Positions 59,569 to 64,000 of a stretch of 64,000 bases of DNA are shown here, piece after piece. The notes under the pieces are model-generated. The model was given only the letters and a program-made list of their open reading frames with translations. It made no database searches and was not told the DNA's origin. Made by a program: the position numbers and the translations under genes. The first letter of the stretch is position 1, and every line of letters starts with the position of its first letter. This stretch comes from Trichoderma breve (lineage: Eukaryota; Ascomycota; Sordariomycetes; Hypocreales; Hypocreaceae): assembly GCF_028502605.1 (NCBI RefSeq), contig NC_079237.1, forward strand, positions 2,852,001-2,916,000. Direction: 5' to 3'.

Positions 59569-59949
59569 AAAGGAAGCTGTAGATGTTGACGATATGATCA
59601 GAATCTGGGCAAGAGAATATACCCTTGAGACTTTTAATTGCATTGGCATGACATTTATTGCAGGAAGATGTATGCATGATACGGAAAAGGGGAGCGATTG
59701 ATTGATGAGAAAACTCATTTTTGTACACATGGTATTTATGTGGAAAGCTAATCACCCATTCCGATTTAAAAACAGCGAGCTTTTGCATACGAATGCCACA
59801 GCTAAGCAAATCCAGACAAGCGATGTCGTTGACACATTACCCATCATCACATCAGCCCCTATTCATGTCCACGTTACTGCATATTCTTGGACCCGTCAAG
59901 CGGAAAGCCATCAAAGCATGTCCATCGACGAGAATCATCGAGTACACAA
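59569..59949. other. Convergent 3' gap
   Basis: 381 bp between the stops of the UCH37 and AzgA-type genes. AT-rich; no gene seen. Confidence 0.7.
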
Positions 59950-62413
59950 TCAATGAGCTATACCCCTCAAAGGCGAAGAATGTCCATGATGATAATGGTC
60001 GTAATCTTCATCATGACTAAAATGCACCCTAGAATGAGCTTCCGTCGCTGCAGAATCACCCTTAGTGCAACTGTGTTGGACGTTGAATCCCCGCTGGCTC
60101 TCCTCTTCGCTAGGAAGAGACGAGGTGGCAGTGGTATCACTGTGGTTGTTGTGGTCATCACCTGAAGTAGGCGAACTGTGACTGTTGCCCCTTCTCATGG
60201 CTCGAACGAACCACGGTGCACGACCGGTACCTCTCCAGGTCCAGTACTCTTTGAGATCGTATTCACGAGGCTCGATACGATGGCCTGAAAGGAGAACGAC
60301 TAGGCCAATGAGGCCGTTGAGGGTAGTGTAGACAAAAAGACCACTAAACGAGATCATAGATTAGCTTTCGATGAAACGGGAAAAGTTATCGAAGAGAATC
60401 TTACGCAATGAGCCCGTAAGCAACGCTGTAGCTAAACGGAATAAACGTCATAACAACAAACGAAGGCAAAACATCGCCAATATAACGCCAATTGACTTGC
60501 GTAATCTGGCGAGCCATCATACACCCGACCAAGATGAGAGTACATCCCGTAGCCCACGGAGGGATAGAAGCAAATATAGGAGCAAAGAAGATCGAGATGA
60601 TAAAGCACAGTCCCGCAACCACAGCCGTGAGGCCGGTACGTCCACCCTCAGCGATACCCGCACCGCTCTCGATAAAGGCCGTGATGGGGGAGCATCCAAA
60701 CAGAGATCCGATGGATATGAATGCCGCGTCGGTGCAGTAAGCAATGGTTGAGCGAGGGAAGTCGCCATCTTTGGGGTCGACAACGCCACAGAAACGGACC
60801 ATGGAGTATAGTGTGGCAGTGGCGTCGATTATGTCGACATAGAGGAACGTAAAGAGACCAAGAACAAAGTGTGTTGTGCTGGCGGTATCGAAGCCCCAGT
60901 CAAGCTGGTTGAGCGTCTTGGATAGAGGGTGCCATGCAACGATTTGTTTGAAAAAGGAGAAGCGAGAGTCACCCTCGGGAGTGTTGGGAAAATAGGTCAC
61001 AGGAGTATTACGACTGTTACGATGTGAAGGGATCAGTAAAGGGTTTTGGAGGGCATAGAGAGTAAAACTTACGGCCATGAGATGATGGAGACAAGGGCAA
61101 TGCCAATGACCAGGGCATACTTGACCCTAAAAGCCATAAGAAAGGCTGTGACGATGCCACCACAAAAGATGGCGAGCCACATCTGCGTTCATACGGGTCA
61201 GCGGTCGCTCCTCTATTAGATAAAGGTAAGGATGCTCGAGCTACTCACAGTTGGATTCGTCATCTGGCCTCCATTGCATGCTCCTGTCACTTCGTTGATC
61301 ATATCAGGAGGGCAACCGCCCAAGCTAAGAGGGGTCGCTGTGCCGCCACCCGTGATCGCACCAATACCAGACGTGTAAGAAAGTCCAATTTCAGTGAGAA
61401 AGAAACCGATTCCAACTCCAGTGGCAGTCTTGATAGTGGCTGGGATGAGCCTGACGAGCCACTGACGCATGCCCGTCAGGGCGAGAAACATGAAGATAAT
61501 ACCTTCAAAGAAGACGGCAGTCAGGGCGGTACGGTAGGAGATGGCGCCGCTGCCATTGTACCCAACGACCTTTGCCATACAATTAGCAACTGACTATAGA
61601 CAAAGGGTATTAATGGGTGACTCAGCGTACCTGAAAAGCAAAATAGGCGTTAAGCCCCATGCCTGGACTAAAGATCCAGATCAGTAACCGTGCAAGCATT
61701 GGGGATTTCTGTCATGACTTACGCAAGAGCGACGGGAAGGTTGGTAAACAAGCCAAAGGACAAAGTCGAGAGGCCGGCCAGGGCTGCCGTAGCTGTAATC
61801 AAGTCTCTGCGAACCTCTATGATGGGTTAGATAAATGTCACATAAAAGATTAGATCAAACATACCTTCTTTGCAGTCCACAAAGTCAGAGATAGTATCGC
61901 ATTGGAATTTGTCTGCCAGATTGCACTCGCAAGTTCCACCAGTTTGGGACAGGACCGAAGCCTTCAGAACGTCAATCAGCCAACTTCAACCTGGTAAGTA
62001 TTGACTCGACAAACATCACATACATTGACGGCGATAATGTATGCCATTGTCGCAAATGTCGTCAACCCAGCGCGAATCTCCCTGAAAAAGCTTGTCCCTT
62101 CAATTACATCAGGCTATCAACGAAGTCAGTTTCCTCATATAACTCTCATAGCCTACCAAGTCCCCCCTCTCTCCTCTGTTCTGAAAAAAAAAAGACGCTG
62201 GATCGAACTTACATGTCCCGAACCAGCAAGATGAAACAACCGTCCGAGGAGACCGGTGCTCAGCCAATTGTCCATAAGATCGGCAAAGTCTCGAAATCCG
62301 CAGAACCTGGATCGACCAACCACTGGAGGTGAAGGAAGCCTAGGAGTGAAGATTCCTGGGTCGGCTGCTTCAGATTCTTGGCCCTCTTTGGGCTGGACGG
62401 TGGGAGAATCCAT
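59950..62413 (-). CDS. azgA: AzgA-type purine (adenine/guanine/hypoxanthine) permease
   Basis: Plasma-membrane proton symporter for purine bases. Nine exons on the minus strand: 62413..62213, 62113..62024, 61961..61865, 61816..61723, 61667..61631 (37 nt), 61569..61249, 61182..61073, 61013..60405 and 60343..59950; introns 48-99 nt; 650 aa. Conserved blocks: EIRAGLTTFATMAYIIAVNA (first membrane segment), a Cys-containing loop, PVALAPGMGLNAYFAFQVVG, IKTATGVGIGFFLTEIGL, FVLGLFTFLYVDIIDATATL, GSLFGCSPITAFIESGAGIA followed by EGGRTGLTAVVAG, and a multi-membrane C-terminal half. This order is that of fungal AzgA. The C-terminal cytosolic tail is longer than usual and His/Asp-rich. A GATAAG lies 415 bp upstream (62828..62833), compatible with AreA-type nitrogen control. 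Confidence 0.94.
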
Positions 62414-64000
62414 GAGACCGTGTAGTGTAAACAGAGGAAACTGTAACTGTCTTGAAGGAGACGAGTTTCGCCAGAAGAAAAGTACGAATATAGGAGTCAA
62501 AAGTGATATGTAGGTATGGAGAAGACTGTTTCAATTGCAAGCAACGATAACGGAGGAGAGGAGGATTGGTTCTTGTAGGGATCTGAATGGAAGAGAGTGG
62601 GTAAACAGACGCCGGCGATGGGATTTGCCAAGGCCTAGAATTCATTAATCTTGAGAAAAAAGAATATTTAAGGACCGATCACCCCTCTCTCAAGTGAGCT
62701 TGAAGTGAGAACCAACCGTACAGCCCGTCTGATGTGGTTGATAATACGGCAGCTGGTTGGCGGCTGGCAGCGTATCGACATTGAGTCCGAAATTATGGTG
62801 GCCTGGCTTATGAAAACAATGCAAGCTGATAAGCCCAAACCAGCTGTACATGGGCTCAGACGAACCAACACTTAATTTCCAGCACTTCCGTACGGGCCAT
62901 CCGCATCTCATGTTACCACAAGAACCTTTCATTAGCGTTTCAAGTCCGCCTATCCGCTCCGTAGTTGTACGATATGGAGAGGAACCTAAAGTCGAGAAGC
63001 AATGCCTTGCCGTTGCATATCATCTCCTTTCCCGTCGTACAAATATCATCTTGCTGCTTGATACCGGCCGACCCGTGCTGTTATGTGGCCTTCTCTCGTC
63101 TTTGGTTGCACTCGTAGCCACAGGTTCCAATGAGAGACATAGACAACCATGGCATGCTGGGGATGGCGAGGGTGTGCCGGCTCGGCATCTTGCGCTTTGG
63201 CCAATCCATGTCTGATCTGGCAAGTAGCCGAGAGCACCGGCCGTCGTACGAGAGATGTCTGTGCTGATATGGGAATCGTTAAACCTCGTTACACAGTGGA
63301 TGATAGCGCGTGTTCGTACTCGCACAGATCATGGAGGTGGATCAAAGAGATGAAGCAGACGAGAGAGACCAAGCGTCAAAATTGTCACCTGCAAGTCAAA
63401 GGTTAGAAGTATCAAGGTGAGGGCTGAAGATTGACCATACCCAAGGTCGATTCATACCTGCGACAAGTTTGGATGATCTGAGCATGGGCTTAGCCCAGAG
63501 TGATATACACACGATTGGTACAACAAGGAGGAAGGATTCTTCACCAGCTGACTCGACGGTTGACTCAGATTGCAAAGGAGCGAGTGAAACAAGTGCTGTC
63601 GGTAGCTGCTGCCGATGTCTCACCGTTCTTTCAGTGGCAAGTATGGAAACAATGGTAAACTGGATGCGCCGGTAGACGTTGGAATGCGCACGTGGACGTT
63701 GGAATGCGCCGGTGGTCATTGGACATCGATTGCTGGACAGAAGCACCATGGCTGGCTGATCCTCTTATATGGCGGAGTGGCCGAGCTTCAAATACCTAAT
63801 ATAAGGTGATGATTGCACAATGAGTATCGAGAGGCAGCTAGTGACTATGGCACTGCTCTAGGCGACTGAGGCCAAAGTACACGCGCTCCGAGCCAAAGGC
63901 AGAAACGCAACATGACGCCCAACTTATTCGTATTTCTCAACTTGGTGAGACAACCAGGACATCGATTTGAAGAGCTTCAAAAGGGCCGTAATGGGTAAGA
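62414..64000. other. Upstream region of azgA to the window edge; no gene seen
   Basis: Open frames are short and unremarkable. The proximal part presumably contains the azgA promoter. A 20-bp tandem repeat lies at 63675..63714. A gene might begin beyond the right edge. Confidence 0.6.
63675..63714 (+). repeat. Tandem 20-bp repeat GACGTTGGAATGCGC(A/C)(C/G)GTG
   Basis: Two adjacent 20-bp units differing at two positions. A degenerate partial unit ending in TGGATGCGCCGGTA immediately precedes them (63661..63674). Confidence 0.9.

Noticed and set aside
63774..63800. GGCGGAGTGGCCGAG followed by TTCAAATACC, resembling the 5' end and T-loop of a serine/leucine tRNA
   Set aside because: The two boxes are only a few bases apart. 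No anticodon arm, no acceptor-stem pairing and no T-run terminator could be found. At most it is a collapsed tRNA relic.

Overview
This window is nuclear DNA from a filamentous ascomycete. It is most likely a member of the Sordariomycetes/Hypocreales and looks Trichoderma-like, but the genus is an inference. The evidence is: short spliceosomal introns (about 48-120 nt, with GT..AG ends and CTAAC/CTGAC-like branch sites), roughly balanced base composition with no AT-rich repeat-mutated blocks, eukaryotic single-copy housekeeping genes, and families typical of filamentous fungi (AzgA purine permease, secreted DUF3455 protein, an ent-kaurene-oxidase-like P450). No mobile element, rRNA, tRNA or CRISPR was recognised.

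Layout. 0-1.6 kb: 3' part of a cytochrome P450 that enters from the left edge. 2.2-5.2 kb: fibrillarin (minus) and ribosomal protein L17/uL22 (plus), divergent around a shared promoter with a telobox-like word. 6.8-9.7 kb: a single-exon F-box protein (minus). 11.8-12.7 kb: a small secreted DUF3455 protein (minus). 14.7-17.0 kb: the CASP/Coy1 Golgi coiled-coil tether (minus), divergent from the CORVET subunit Vps3 (17.5-21.2 kb, plus). 21.7-23.9 kb: a HERP/Usa1-like ubiquitin-like membrane protein (minus). 25.5-27.2 kb: mitochondrial phosphatidylserine decarboxylase (plus), convergent with an Efm7/Nnt1-type methyltransferase (27.5-28.4 kb, minus). 29.6-32.5 kb: a C2H2 zinc-finger regulator with a 979-nt intron (minus). 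32.5-54.9 kb: a 22.4-kb stretch with no supportable protein-coding gene. 54.9-57.8 kb: the ERAD E3 ligase Hrd1 (plus). 58.5-59.6 kb: the proteasome-associated deubiquitinase UCH37 (plus). 60-62.4 kb: a nine-exon AzgA-type purine permease (minus). The last 1.6 kb holds no recognised gene.

Functional themes. Ribosome biogenesis (fibrillarin, L17, Efm7) and membrane trafficking (Coy1 at the Golgi, Vps3 at endosomes) are represented. So is ER/proteasome ubiquitin biology (a HERP/Usa1-like protein, Hrd1, UCH37 and an F-box protein). This looks like ordinary chromosomal gene order rather than one cluster, although the proximity of Hrd1 and a probable partner is worth noting. The most unusual feature is the large non-coding interval between the zinc-finger regulator and hrd1. 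It is rich in the word TACGGAGTA/TACTCCGTA and may be extended regulatory or non-coding-RNA territory for the regulator. All exon models were built by eye from reading frame, splice consensus and family conservation.
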